A stretch of DNA of 30,672 nt from DATARH01 sp050246595 (GCA_050246595.1 JBFWVT010000058.1:1-30672), one strand, 5' to 3'; numbered from the stretch's first letter, positions 7,755 through 15,296 are shown. Program-made: numbers and translations. Notes: generated by a model not told the origin, from the sequence alone.

Positions 7755-8269
7755 TGCAGGCTCGAATGATGGAGGACAGCGAGGGCCGGCCGCGCCGTCA
7801 CGGCGGACACGAACCGGTTCTGCATCATATCCTGGCGCGGAAAATCTTGGAGGGCCATCTGCAGAACCGGCATCAGCTGATGGATCGGCATCTGGCCGAT
7901 CTCAACGGCCGCCCGCCCGCGGAAGCGGCGCTGCTGGTCCGCGCCATGGCGGCGGCGGCGCATGCCGACGGCGGACTCGACCCGCAGGAGCATGAGATTT
8001 TGCTGGCGGCACTGGTCTCGACCGAGCTTGGACCCGACGAACGGCATTCGCTGGAGCAGGAGATTTTGGACCCGCCGTGTCTTGAGGCGTTGGCCCGCCA
8101 GGTCGAGCCGTCGTCTCGCGCGGCCGCCCGCTTCTATGCCGTATCGCTGCGGCTCCTCGAACGCGACAACAAGACCGATGTCGCCTACCTCAACTATCTG
8201 GCGCAACGCCTCGCGATCCCGCGCGACGTGATCGTGCGGCTCAACCGCCGGTTCGGGATGCCTGTGTAA
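7751..8269 (+). CDS. DUF533/TerB-like protein (172 aa)
   Basis: The core LLVRAMAAAAHADGGLDPQE with a downstream YLNYLAQRLAIP segment identifies the DUF533 (YebE-like) family, an all-helical fold related to TerB tellurite-resistance proteins. No catalytic role is established. The domain occupies about residues 50-170; the N-terminal 45 residues are charged and His/Arg-rich. The ATG at 7751 overlaps the response regulator stop by four bases; a second ATG follows at 7754. The overlap suggests that this protein may be produced stoichiometrically with the response regulator (inference). YebE homologues are often membrane-anchored, but here no N-terminal membrane segment is visible. Confidence 0.8.
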   Translation: MMQARMMEDSEGRPRRHGGHEPVLHHILARKILEGHLQNRHQLMDRHLADLNGRPPAEAALLVRAMAAAAHADGGLDPQEHEILLAALVSTELGPDERHSLEQEILDPPCLEALARQVEPSSRAAARFYAVSLRLLERDNKTDVAYLNYLAQRLAIPRDVIVRLNRRFGMPV

Positions 8270-8403
8270 GCTGCGTAAGAAGGTGATCCGCCCGCGCGAT
8301 GCCAGGAATGCGCGCGGCGCGATCCACGAATGCCGATAATCCGTGCGATATGAGAACCGCGCGGCCCGGAAAGCGCCTGGCCAGAAGGCTCCCGGATTGA
8401 GAC

Positions 8404-9369
8404 ATGGCGGTCTATACCGAAGTCGGCGACGAGGAATTGGGCGATTTTGTCGCTCAATACGATATTGGCGAAGTACTGTCGTGCAAGGGCATCGCCGAGG
8501 GGGTCGAGAACTCGAACTTCCTGCTGACGACCGAGTGCGGCAATTTCATCCTGACCTTGTACGAGAAGCGGGTGGCGCGGCAGGACCTGCCGTTCTTTAT
8601 CGCGCTGATGGACCATCTGGCGCATCACTGCGTCGCCTGTCCGACCCCGGTGCGCGCGCGCGACGGCGAAGCATTGCGCGAGCTGTGCGGCCGGCCGGCA
8701 GCGATTGTCACCTTTCTGACCGGCATGTGGCCGCGCCGGATCGACCCGTTTCATTGCGCCGGGGTCGGCGGCGCGCTGGCACGGCTGCACCGGGCCGGCG
8801 GATCGTTTTCGATGAGCCGGCCAAACGATCTCGGGCCTTCCGGCTGGCGTCGTTTATACCAGGCGTGCCGCCAGCGCGCCGACGCGGTTCAGCCTGGTCT
8901 TGCCGCCGAGATCAGCGAGGAATTGGCGTTTCTCGAAGCGGCGTGGCCGCGCGACCTGCCGACCGGAATTATCCATGCCGATCTGTTCCCGGACAATGTG
9001 TTTTTCCGCGACCACGAGCTGACCGGTCTTATTGATTTCTATTTCGCCTGCACCGATTTTCTCGCCTACGACATCGCAGTCTGCCTCAACGCCTGGTGCT
9101 TCGAACCGGACGGCAGCTTCAACGTGACCAAGGCGCGGCTGCTGGTCGGAAATTATCTGCGGGAACGCAAGCTGCGTTCGGACGAGATGGCATCATTGCC
9201 GCTATTGGCGCGCGGCAGCGCGCTGCGTTTTCTGCTGACCCGGCTTTATGACTGGCTGAACCAGCCCGTGGGCGCGCTGGTGCGGCCAAAGGACCCGATC
9301 GAGTATCTGAGGAAACTGCGTTTTCATCGCGGGATTTCCGGACCGGCCGGGTATGGGATCGATGGCTGA
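8404..9369 (+). CDS. thrB: Homoserine kinase, ThrB APH-fold type (321 aa)
   Basis: Catalyses ATP-dependent phosphorylation of L-homoserine to O-phosphohomoserine, the committed step of threonine synthesis. It belongs to the aminoglycoside-phosphotransferase-fold ThrB typical of alphaproteobacteria and pseudomonads. The nucleotide-binding segment is GIAEGVENSNFLLTT (29-43), with K55 in LYEKRV. The catalytic loop HADLFPDNVFF (191-201) carries D193 and N198, and the metal-binding D211 lies in GLIDFYFAC; NAWCF follows. The length is typical of the family. It overlaps rnhA at its 3' end, a pairing widely conserved in alphaproteobacteria. The start ATG 8404 has only a weak purine stretch (GGATTGAG). 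Confidence 0.95.
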   Translation: MAVYTEVGDEELGDFVAQYDIGEVLSCKGIAEGVENSNFLLTTECGNFILTLYEKRVARQDLPFFIALMDHLAHHCVACPTPVRARDGEALRELCGRPAAIVTFLTGMWPRRIDPFHCAGVGGALARLHRAGGSFSMSRPNDLGPSGWRRLYQACRQRADAVQPGLAAEISEELAFLEAAWPRDLPTGIIHADLFPDNVFFRDHELTGLIDFYFACTDFLAYDIAVCLNAWCFEPDGSFNVTKARLLVGNYLRERKLRSDEMASLPLLARGSALRFLLTRLYDWLNQPVGALVRPKDPIEYLRKLRFHRGISGPAGYGIDG

Positions 9370-9847
9370 CGAAGCGATATCCGATAACGGGGCGCGGCCC
9401 CGCCCTGCGGTCGAGATCTTCACCGACGGCGCGTGCAGCGGCAATCCCGGCCCCGGCGGCTGGGGCGCGGTGCTGCGCTATAACGGGGTCGAGAAGGAGC
9501 TGTCCGGCGGCGAGGGTGCGACGACCAACAACCGCATGGAGCTAATGGCGGCGATCGCCGGGCTCGAAGCACTGAAGCGGCCATGCCGCGTCAAGCTCTA
9601 TACCGACAGCCTCTATCTGCGCGACGGCATCACGAAATGGCTGCCGAGCTGGAAGGCGCGCGGCTGGAAGACCGCCGCGAAAGAACCGGTCAAAAACGTC
9701 GATCTATGGCAGCGGCTGGAGAAAGCGGCGTCGCGGCACGAGGCGGAATGGCACTGGGTGCGCGGCCATGCCGGCCACCCCGAGAACGAACGCGCCGATG
9801 CGCTGGCACGCGCGGCGATTGCGGCGATGCGGGCGGGGACGTCTTGA
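9362..9847 (+). CDS. rnhA: Ribonuclease HI (161 aa)
   Basis: Endonuclease that degrades the RNA strand of RNA-DNA hybrids, acting on replication primers and R-loops. Active-site residues are visible: D22 in IFTDGACSGNPG, E60 in NNRMEL, D82 in LYTDSLYL, and the final acidic residue in HAGHPENERAD. The conserved DGITKW and KPVKN/DLW-like basic segment is present (here EPVKNVDLWQRL). The start is ambiguous: ATG 9362 overlaps the thrB stop by 8 bases, while ATG 9353 would add three residues. It lies in the same transcript as thrB. Confidence 0.95.
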   Translation: MADEAISDNGARPRPAVEIFTDGACSGNPGPGGWGAVLRYNGVEKELSGGEGATTNNRMELMAAIAGLEALKRPCRVKLYTDSLYLRDGITKWLPSWKARGWKTAAKEPVKNVDLWQRLEKAASRHEAEWHWVRGHAGHPENERADALARAAIAAMRAGTS

Positions 9848-9900
9848 TCCCGGTTCGCTTTGTCAGCCGGAGCCGCGTGTCGCCCGCGCGTTCGTTGCAG

Positions 9901-10383
9901 CTAACCAAGCGGCGCCGCGACGCGGATATCGAAATGAAGGACTTCTTCGCGGATTCCTAACTTGTCGTAAAGCGCAATGGCAGGGTCGTCGCCATAATCT
10001 GCCTGCACATAGATGACCCAGGCCCCGCGCTGCGCGGCAATCGTCTTGAGGTTTTCGATCAGGGCGGTCGCGATACCGCGCCGCCGATATCTTTTATCGA
10101 CCGCGAGATCATAGACGTACAACTCGCTGCGCGCTCTTTCAAACTTGTCGAGTTCATAGGCAACCAGCCCGCCCAGAAGCTCCCGGCCGGCCACCGCCAC
10201 GAGAGCGACGACGTGTTCTTTCGCAAGCAGGTGTTCCAGGTAGGCATCGCTGGGTGGCTCGGCCTCATAGGTGTCACGATCCTGAAACGCATCGCCAAAT
10301 AATGCGTTCAGCTTGCGAACCCAGGAGACATCGCCGGGCTTGAGGCGGCGCAGCGTGACAGGCGGGGCGCCGGGATCGTGCAC
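9901..10383 (-). CDS. GNAT acetyltransferase, AAC(3)-I-like (160 aa)
   Basis: A GNAT-fold N-acetyltransferase whose central and C-terminal half closely resembles aminoglycoside 3-N-acetyltransferase type I: the segments KFERARSELYVYDLAV, the acetyl-CoA loop RRRGIATALI (Q/RxxGxG/A type), and VIYVQADYGDDPAIALY followed by KLGIREEVLHFDI. AAC(3)-I enzymes acetylate gentamicin and fortimicin, but environmental relatives of this family are common and their natural substrates are often unknown, so resistance is not proven. The GTG start at 10383 lies 6 bases after the stop of the gamma-glutamyltransferase gene, so the two are probably one operon. I see no integron attC site or flanking insertion sequence, so it looks chromosomal. 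Confidence 0.85.
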   Translation of the reverse strand: MHDPGAPPVTLRRLKPGDVSWVRKLNALFGDAFQDRDTYEAEPPSDAYLEHLLAKEHVVALVAVAGRELLGGLVAYELDKFERARSELYVYDLAVDKRYRRRGIATALIENLKTIAAQRGAWVIYVQADYGDDPAIALYDKLGIREEVLHFDIRVAAPLG

Positions 10384-10389
10384 CGCGCG

Positions 10390-12210
10390 TTACCGCCCGA
10401 CCGCATAGGTCTGCATGCCGCGCGGGTTGGCGCCGGCTTTCAACACCACGCCCTCCGGCGTCTGTTCGCGGGCGCAAGCCGTCAGGCGGCCGCCGGACCA
10501 GGTTTCTCCTATCCGCACCTTGTGGCCGCGTTCGGCGAGGGCGCGGGCGGTCTCCCTCGGGAAGCGGCCTTCAAGGGCGAGACCGCCGGGATTGGCGGCG
10601 CGCGGATAGAATGACGACGGTGCGTGGTCGTTGTTGAATTCCGGGCAGTCGATCGCCTCCTGCAAATTCATGCCGTGATGCACATGATGCAGGAAAAGCT
10701 GCGTCGACCATTGGTCCTGCCCGTCGCCGCCCGGGGTGCCGAACGCCATGAACGGCTCGCCATCTTTTAGTGCGAGGGTCGGCGACAAGGTGCTGCGCGG
10801 CCTTTTGCCGGGGGCGAGCGAGGAGGCCGAACGCTCGTCGAGCCACGCGATCTGCAATCGCGTGCCGAGGCAGAAACCGAGTTCCGGGATGACCGGCGAG
10901 CTTTGCAGCCAGCCGCCCGATGGGGTCGCCGAGACCATGTTGCCCCAGCGGTCGATGATGTCGAGATGGCAGGTGTCGCCGGCAACGACGCCGAGTTCGC
11001 TCGTGGTCGGTTCGCCGATCCCGCCGACCGGCCCGACCGTCGGTTCGCCGATCCCGGCTGCCGGCGCGACATCGGCGCCGCCGACCAGCACATAGGGTTC
11101 GCGCCCGTCGGGGCTGCCGGGACGCAGATCGAGCGAGGCGCGCTCGCCGACAAGCCGCCGTCGTGCGTCGTTGTAATCCCGGCTCAGCAGGGTCGCCATC
11201 GGCACATCGACAAAGTCGGGATCGCCGTACCACGCCTCGCGGTCGGCATAGGCGAGCTTGGCACATTCGGTGACGATATGGACGAAATCCGGCCCGACCG
11301 GGTCGAGATCGTCGAGATCGAACCCCTGCAACAGCGCGAGCTGTTGCAGCATGACCGGCCCCTGGCTCCACGGACCGCCCTTGACGACCGTATAGCCGCG
11401 GTAGTCGTAGGTCAGCGGCGTCTCGACCGGGGCCTGCCAGCGCGCCATGTCGTCCGCCGTCAGCACGCCGGAGTGCCGGCGACCAGACGCGTCGAGGATT
11501 TTCTGCGTGCGGCAGAAACGGTCGATCGTCTCGGCGACAAACCCGCGATACCACGCGTCGCGGGCGCGCTCGATGCGCTGCTCGCGGCTGCCGCCGCCGG
11601 CTTCGGACTCGGCCAGCACGCGGCGATAGGTGGCGGCCAGCGCCGGGTTGCGGAACAGCTTTCCGGGGATCGGCGGACGGCCGCCCGGCAGGTAAACCGC
11701 CGCCGATGTGGTCCATTCGCGGCGAAACAGCTCGGCGACGCTCTGGATCGTGTTGCAGATCTGCGGGACCAGCGGATAGCCGTTCTCGGCATAGAAGAGC
11801 GCCGGCTCCATCAGCTCGGCGAGCGGCATCGTGCCCCGGTCGCGCGCCAGAAGCGCCCAGGCATCGAACGCACCCGGTACGGTCGCGGCCAAGAGGCCGG
11901 TGCCGGGGATCAGATCGAGGCCGAGGCTTTTATAATGCGCGATTGTCGCGCCCTGCGGCGCCACTCCTTGACCGCAGATCATTTCAGTGCGGCGGTTCCC
12001 GGCGCCATACACGAGGATCGGCGCCTCGCCGAGCGGCCCGTTCAGGTGCGGCTCGACAATCTGCAACGTAAATCCCGCCGCGACGGCGGCATCGAACGCG
12101 TTGCCGCCCTTTTCGAGCACACCCATCGCGACCGATGAGGCCAGCCAGTGCGTCGTCGCGACAACCCCGAACGTGCCGCGGATCTCGGGCCGCGTCGTGA
12201 AACCGGGCAT
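10390..12210 (-). CDS. Gamma-glutamyltransferase family protein (606 aa)
   Basis: N-terminal-nucleophile hydrolase of the GGT family, made as a precursor that cleaves itself to free a catalytic threonine. The early motif GGNAFDAAVAAGFTLQIVEPHLNGPLGE, the cleavage-site motif GDTCHLDIID (canonically DTTH; Thr is the nucleophile) and RPRSTLSPTL and GTPGGDGQDQW downstream are all visible. No signal peptide precedes the family domain, so it may act in the cytoplasm, unlike periplasmic glutathione-processing GGT. ATG 12210 is preceded by a good AGGAGG element. Just before the nucleophile there is an 11-residue tandem duplication (GIGEPT twice) encoded by a 33-bp repeat at 11006-11071. Substrate uncertain: glutathione, gamma-glutamyl amides or acyl compounds. 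Confidence 0.92.
   Translation of the reverse strand: MPGFTTRPEIRGTFGVVATTHWLASSVAMGVLEKGGNAFDAAVAAGFTLQIVEPHLNGPLGEAPILVYGAGNRRTEMICGQGVAPQGATIAHYKSLGLDLIPGTGLLAATVPGAFDAWALLARDRGTMPLAELMEPALFYAENGYPLVPQICNTIQSVAELFRREWTTSAAVYLPGGRPPIPGKLFRNPALAATYRRVLAESEAGGGSREQRIERARDAWYRGFVAETIDRFCRTQKILDASGRRHSGVLTADDMARWQAPVETPLTYDYRGYTVVKGGPWSQGPVMLQQLALLQGFDLDDLDPVGPDFVHIVTECAKLAYADREAWYGDPDFVDVPMATLLSRDYNDARRRLVGERASLDLRPGSPDGREPYVLVGGADVAPAAGIGEPTVGPVGGIGEPTTSELGVVAGDTCHLDIIDRWGNMVSATPSGGWLQSSPVIPELGFCLGTRLQIAWLDERSASSLAPGKRPRSTLSPTLALKDGEPFMAFGTPGGDGQDQWSTQLFLHHVHHGMNLQEAIDCPEFNNDHAPSSFYPRAANPGGLALEGRFPRETARALAERGHKVRIGETWSGGRLTACAREQTPEGVVLKAGANPRGMQTYAVGR
11006..11071. repeat. 33-bp tandem duplication within the GGT gene
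   Basis: Two adjacent 33-bp units, both beginning GTCGGTTCGCCGATCCCG (11006-11023 and 11039-11056), match at 28 of 33 bases. They encode an 11-residue repeat immediately upstream of the predicted autocleavage threonine. Confidence 0.85.
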
Positions 12211-12294
12211 GGGCGTCCTCCTGCGAAACTGCACTTGCGGACAACCTATCCCGTGATCGGCATGCTGCAAACCGTTACCGGAGGCCGCCGCGGG

Positions 12295-12813
12295 CTACCT
12301 CGTTCCGTATTCGCGCGACCGGCTGCCTTGCACGGTTTCGACCGTGACCGTGCCGGACTGCTTGTTGCCTTCGATCGTGCCGGTGACCGAACGGCCGCTG
12401 CCGGTCGTCATCGTCCCGGTCGCCGACACGCCGGTCGCGGTCCTGTCGACCGAACCGCTGGCCGCCAGCGAGCGCCCGCCCGATGTTGCGACCGTGCCGC
12501 TGCCGGTCGCGCCGGTCGCGGTCCGACGAGCGGACCCCTGCGCGGTGGCGCTGCGACCGGCGCCGGTTGTCACGGTGGCGGTCCCGCTTGCCCGGCCGGC
12601 GCCGACCGTGGACTGCGCCGAACCGCTGATCGACCTGCCGCGCGGGCCGGCGCCGGAGAAGCTGGACTGGGCCTTGCTGCCCTGAATCGTGCGTGACGCC
12701 TGATACTTGCCGCCCTGCTTTGGCCCGACTGCGCCGGAAATGCTGCCGGTTGACCCATTGCGCTGTCCCGCCTCGGCGGCGACGCCGGGGATGAAAACGA
12801 GCGGAATGGCCAA
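12295..12813 (-). CDS. Ser/Thr/Gly-rich repeat protein, probably exported; 5' end frameshifted
   Basis: Function unknown. The 172 residues are low-complexity and rich in Gly, Ser, Thr and Ala, built from roughly 27-residue imperfect repeats of the type TVTTGxGRSxTAxGS...TATG, as in surface or beta-solenoid proteins. In the open frame the only start is TTG at 12813, giving a truncated hydrophobic leader. An ATG at 12839 lies 26 bases upstream in another frame, separated from it by a T7 tract (12824-12830). One extra T would create a leader beginning MRRFFFCCWLAIPLVF and ending VAAEA, an excellent Sec signal with an AxA cleavage site. So this may be slippage-expressed, phase-variable, a mutant, or a sequencing indel. 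Confidence 0.6.
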   Translation of the reverse strand: MAIPLVFIPGVAAEAGQRNGSTGSISGAVGPKQGGKYQASRTIQGSKAQSSFSGAGPRGRSISGSAQSTVGAGRASGTATVTTGAGRSATAQGSARRTATGATGSGTVATSGGRSLAASGSVDRTATGVSATGTMTTGSGRSVTGTIEGNKQSGTVTVETVQGSRSREYGTR

Positions 12814-12900
12814 CCAGCAGCAGAAAAAAACCGCCTCATGACCGGGTTCCCTACAGGTGTTTGCGTTCTCGGTCCTTACCAGCGATCGGTATGGAGAACC

Positions 12901-13329
12901 CTAAGGCGGGCCGACCAGGCGTTGCAAAATCTCGATAATTCCTGCTTGCGGGTCGATGCGCAGCATGTCGCCGGTGCGGATCAGGTCGGTGACGTCGCCG
13001 TCCTCAAAGCGATCGACCATCGTAACCCCGCCAAAGGCGGCGCCCTGCGCAAGAATCGGGTTGACCCGGTTGAAAACGAGCGCCAGCGGCACGATGCCGC
13101 GCGCCTTCATCTCGTGCAGCATCCAGGCCGTCGCGACGCCGCCCTTCGCGGTGTCGAGCACCAGGATGCGGCTGGCATAGCTCTGCCCGGCGAGAGCGTG
13201 CGCGGGGCGGGAAAAGATCCCGGTCTTGCGGTCGAGATCGTAGCGCGCGCTGAAATTGTCCTTGGCCACCAGCGCGGTGCCGGTTACGGCCGGGCCGATG
13301 CCGGGATGGCAGCGCAGCGTGGTCGGCAT
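12901..13329 (-). CDS. Aconitase X swivel (small) subunit, DUF126-type (142 aa)
   Basis: Small partner of aconitase X. The family pattern is clear: GTALVAKDNFSARYDLD near the N-terminus, GQSYASRILVLDTAKGGVATAW in the middle and NRVNPILAQGAAFGG towards the end, corresponding to the swivelling domain of aconitase-superfamily enzymes. In many bacteria the two domains are fused; here they are separate genes whose stop and start overlap by one base (TGATG at 13327-13331). Known aconitase X enzymes dehydrate cis-3-hydroxy-L-proline (bacterial LhpI) or mevalonate 5-phosphate (archaea). No hydroxyproline or mevalonate gene is adjacent, so the substrate remains open. Confidence 0.9.
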   Translation of the reverse strand: MPTTLRCHPGIGPAVTGTALVAKDNFSARYDLDRKTGIFSRPAHALAGQSYASRILVLDTAKGGVATAWMLHEMKARGIVPLALVFNRVNPILAQGAAFGGVTMVDRFEDGDVTDLIRTGDMLRIDPQAGIIEILQRLVGPP

Positions 13330-14597
13330 CAGACGATCCTTCCGGCGACGGCTGAATCGACGCAGCGATCGAGACTTGCCAGCGTCGGCCGATAACCGTA
13401 GCCGCCGATGATGTTGACGAGTTTCGCCGAATTCGTCAGCAGCCGCTGCCAGCCATTGGCCTCGGCCATTTCGCGGGCATAGCTCTGGTAGAAGCAGATT
13501 CCGGAGGCGACGACGGCGCTGGAAGCCTCGATGCGCGCGGTCAACCCCATGCGGTCGGCGGCAAACTTGATCTCGGGGGAGGTCGCAACCAGCACGGTGG
13601 TATCGGGATGTATCTGTCGTCCCGACAGCGCGTCGGCCACCGCCGCAATCTCGACGAGCGACAGTTGCGGCGCGGCGAAAACGACGACATCGACCTTGTC
13701 GCCGGTCGCGCCGTAGGATTGGACAAAGGCGTCGATCTCGCTGCGGCCGATCGTCGTGGCCCCGGCCAACTCGGACCGCGGGCCTCCGGCCCGCAGGCGG
13801 GCGAGATGCCCGCGCTCCGGAACGTCTTCGGCCGTTATCCCCGGCATATGGAACAGCGCAACCGAGCCGTAGCTGGCGAGCGCGGCGCCAAAATGCTTCA
13901 GCGCGTCCGAGCCGGGAAGATCGGCGATGCCCTCGATCAGCGGCACTTCCCAATAGGACCCGCATTCCCGTCCGACAATGCCGCCGAGCGCGCCCCATTC
14001 CGACAGGTCGCGCGGCATCGCCGCCAGCCGGAAGCGCCGGGTGGGAGCACGGCATTCATCGAGGTGATAGCCATAGCGCGGTGTGCGCCCGGTCAGCCCG
14101 GCGGCGAGCGCGGAGGGTCCGCCCTCGAAATTGCTGCGCGCCCCGAAAACGCTGTTCGAATAGATGACGACGCCGGTATCGCCCATCGCGAGGTGCTCGC
14201 CGCGCACCGGCGGCATGATCGTCTGATAGTTGATGCAGGTATCGGTCATCAGCACGCCGAAGGCTTTGAGCGCGGCGATTGCGCGCGCTTCGAGGGCGCG
14301 CATCTCCTCGCTTTGGCCCAACCGCTTGTAAACCTGCACGTCGAGACCGCGCGGATCGGTCAGTGTCGGGATGCGGACCCGCCGCTCGCCTTCCACGGTG
14401 CCCGCAAGGCCTTCGAGAAACCGCACGCCGGCTTCGCCGAGCGACTCGGTGTCGGCCATGATGTGCGCCTGCGAAACCGGCACGAGATCGGCCGCGTCGA
14501 AGAATTCGCCGACCGCGATTTGATGCGCGATGGCCCAGCGGCGCGGTTCACCGAATTCGCCGGCCAGCATGGCCTGCTCTTCGTCGCTGAGGCGCAT
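13329..14597 (-). CDS. Aconitase X catalytic (large) subunit, DUF521-type (422 aa)
   Basis: Catalytic subunit of aconitase X. The start MRLSDEEQAMLAGEFG is typical, followed by VPVSQAHI, the DTCINY cysteine motif, GEHLAMGDTG, YSNSVFGARSNFEGGP and YGYHLDECR. Family members use an iron centre whose ligands include cysteines from such motifs. ATG 14597 is selected because the conserved family sequence begins there. Residues 261-275 (ERGHLARLRAGGPRS) are encoded by a palindromic 46-bp repeat and look like an insertion between GITAEDVP and ELAGATTIG. The reaction is probably dehydration of a hydroxy acid such as cis-3-hydroxyproline (family knowledge), not conversion of citrate. Confidence 0.9.
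   Translation of the reverse strand: MRLSDEEQAMLAGEFGEPRRWAIAHQIAVGEFFDAADLVPVSQAHIMADTESLGEAGVRFLEGLAGTVEGERRVRIPTLTDPRGLDVQVYKRLGQSEEMRALEARAIAALKAFGVLMTDTCINYQTIMPPVRGEHLAMGDTGVVIYSNSVFGARSNFEGGPSALAAGLTGRTPRYGYHLDECRAPTRRFRLAAMPRDLSEWGALGGIVGRECGSYWEVPLIEGIADLPGSDALKHFGAALASYGSVALFHMPGITAEDVPERGHLARLRAGGPRSELAGATTIGRSEIDAFVQSYGATGDKVDVVVFAAPQLSLVEIAAVADALSGRQIHPDTTVLVATSPEIKFAADRMGLTARIEASSAVVASGICFYQSYAREMAEANGWQRLLTNSAKLVNIIGGYGYRPTLASLDRCVDSAVAGRIV
13773..13818. repeat. 46-bp palindromic repeat inserted in frame in aconitase X
   Basis: The outer arms start GGACCGCGGGC and end GCCCGCGCTCC (10 of 11 pair). Inside are two hairpins, GCGGGCC-TCC-GGCCCGC and GCGGGC-GAGAT-GCCCGC, giving a cloverleaf-like fold. 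It matches the palindrome at 79-124 at 37 of 46 positions without gaps. It is translated in the aconitase X frame as 15 Arg/Gly-rich residues. Confidence 0.75.
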
Positions 14598-14898
14598 CGG
14601 TCCGATCGTCCGGTTGTGCCGTTCCAAACCGGGACAGTACAGATTCCGGGCGTCGTTGTAAGACCCGGCGAGCCCGACCCGCGTTTCGGAACTGTGCGGC
14701 TGGCGCCGCGGCATCCGGGACGGGGTTGCATGGGCTTGCCCGTGCGCCGATCTGCATGCTAGGCAGACCTCCGAAGAGCCTGTCCGGGTCGGTTGACCCA
14801 GAGGAAAGCGCTGCGGCCGCGCGGCGACAGCGTATCAAGGATCAAGAGAAGACCGACCCGATCGCGACCGTCGACCTCGAAGAGAAGAACCCGACATC
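14598..14898. other. Divergent intergenic region between acnX and fdxA
   Basis: This 301-base space should contain the promoters of both the minus-strand aconitase X operon and the plus-strand fdxA gene. I cannot point to a clear sigma-70 pair. A 48-codon frame that overlaps the fdxA start is listed separately. Confidence 0.5.
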
Positions 14899-14902
14899 AT
14901 GA
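14756..14902 (+). CDS. Possible small hydrophilic protein upstream of fdxA (48 aa)
   Basis: An ATG at 14756 opens 48 codons ending in TGA at 14900-14902, overlapping the fdxA ATG (14899) in an ATGA arrangement typical of translational coupling. The product is highly charged (MLGRPPKSLSGSVDPEES..., with RRQRIKDQEKTD in the middle and DLEEKNPTS at the end). I recognise no family. In related genomes a gene often lies just before fdxA, so it could be a small gene or a degenerate remnant. The frame also stays open upstream, which GC-rich DNA allows by chance, so confidence is low. Confidence 0.25.
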   Translation: MLGRPPKSLSGSVDPEESAAAARRQRIKDQEKTDPIATVDLEEKNPTS

Positions 14903-15234
14903 CCTACGTCGTCACGGAAGCATGCATTCGCTGCAAGTATATGGACTGCGTCGAGGTATGCCCGGTCGATTGCTTTTATGAAGGCGAGAACATGCTCGTC
15001 ATTCACCCCGACGAGTGCATCGATTGCGGGGTGTGCGAGCCGGAATGCCCGGCCGAGGCGATCATTCCCGACAGCGAGGCGGCGGCCGAGCAGTGGCTGG
15101 CGCTCAATCGCGAATATTCGACGAGCTGGCCGAATATTACCCGCAAGAAGCCGGCGCCCGAGGACGCGGACGAATGGAAAGACGTCGACGGGAAATACGA
15201 AAAATTCTTCACCCCCAACCCCGGCGGACAATAA
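14899..15234 (+). CDS. fdxA: 7Fe-8S ferredoxin FdxA (111 aa)
   Basis: Small soluble electron carrier with one [3Fe-4S] and one [4Fe-4S] cluster. Cysteines 9, 17 and 50 fit the three-iron cluster, and 21, 40, 43 and 46 the four-iron cluster (CVEVCP and CIDCGVCEPECP). The C-terminal extension of about 50 residues (AAAEQWLALNREYSTSWPNIT) matches the Azotobacter FdI/FdxA type. Its redox partner is unknown. It is followed 215 bases downstream by carD, a neighbourhood widely shared among alphaproteobacteria. Confidence 0.95.
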   Translation: MTYVVTEACIRCKYMDCVEVCPVDCFYEGENMLVIHPDECIDCGVCEPECPAEAIIPDSEAAAEQWLALNREYSTSWPNITRKKPAPEDADEWKDVDGKYEKFFTPNPGGQ

Positions 15235-15296
15235 GCCGCAACGTTTGGCCGGGAACCGCCCGCCGCTTCCCGGTTCGTCATGGCTGATCTGCTGGC

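Noticed and set aside
9848..9900. An integron attC site next to the AAC(3)-I-like gene
   Set aside because: No paired RYYYAAC/GTTRRRY core sites could be found between rnhA and the acetyltransferase, and no integrase gene is present.
13329..14597. Citrate/isocitrate aconitase activity
   Set aside because: Sequence motifs are those of aconitase X, which does not use the classical 4Fe-4S aconitase mechanism.
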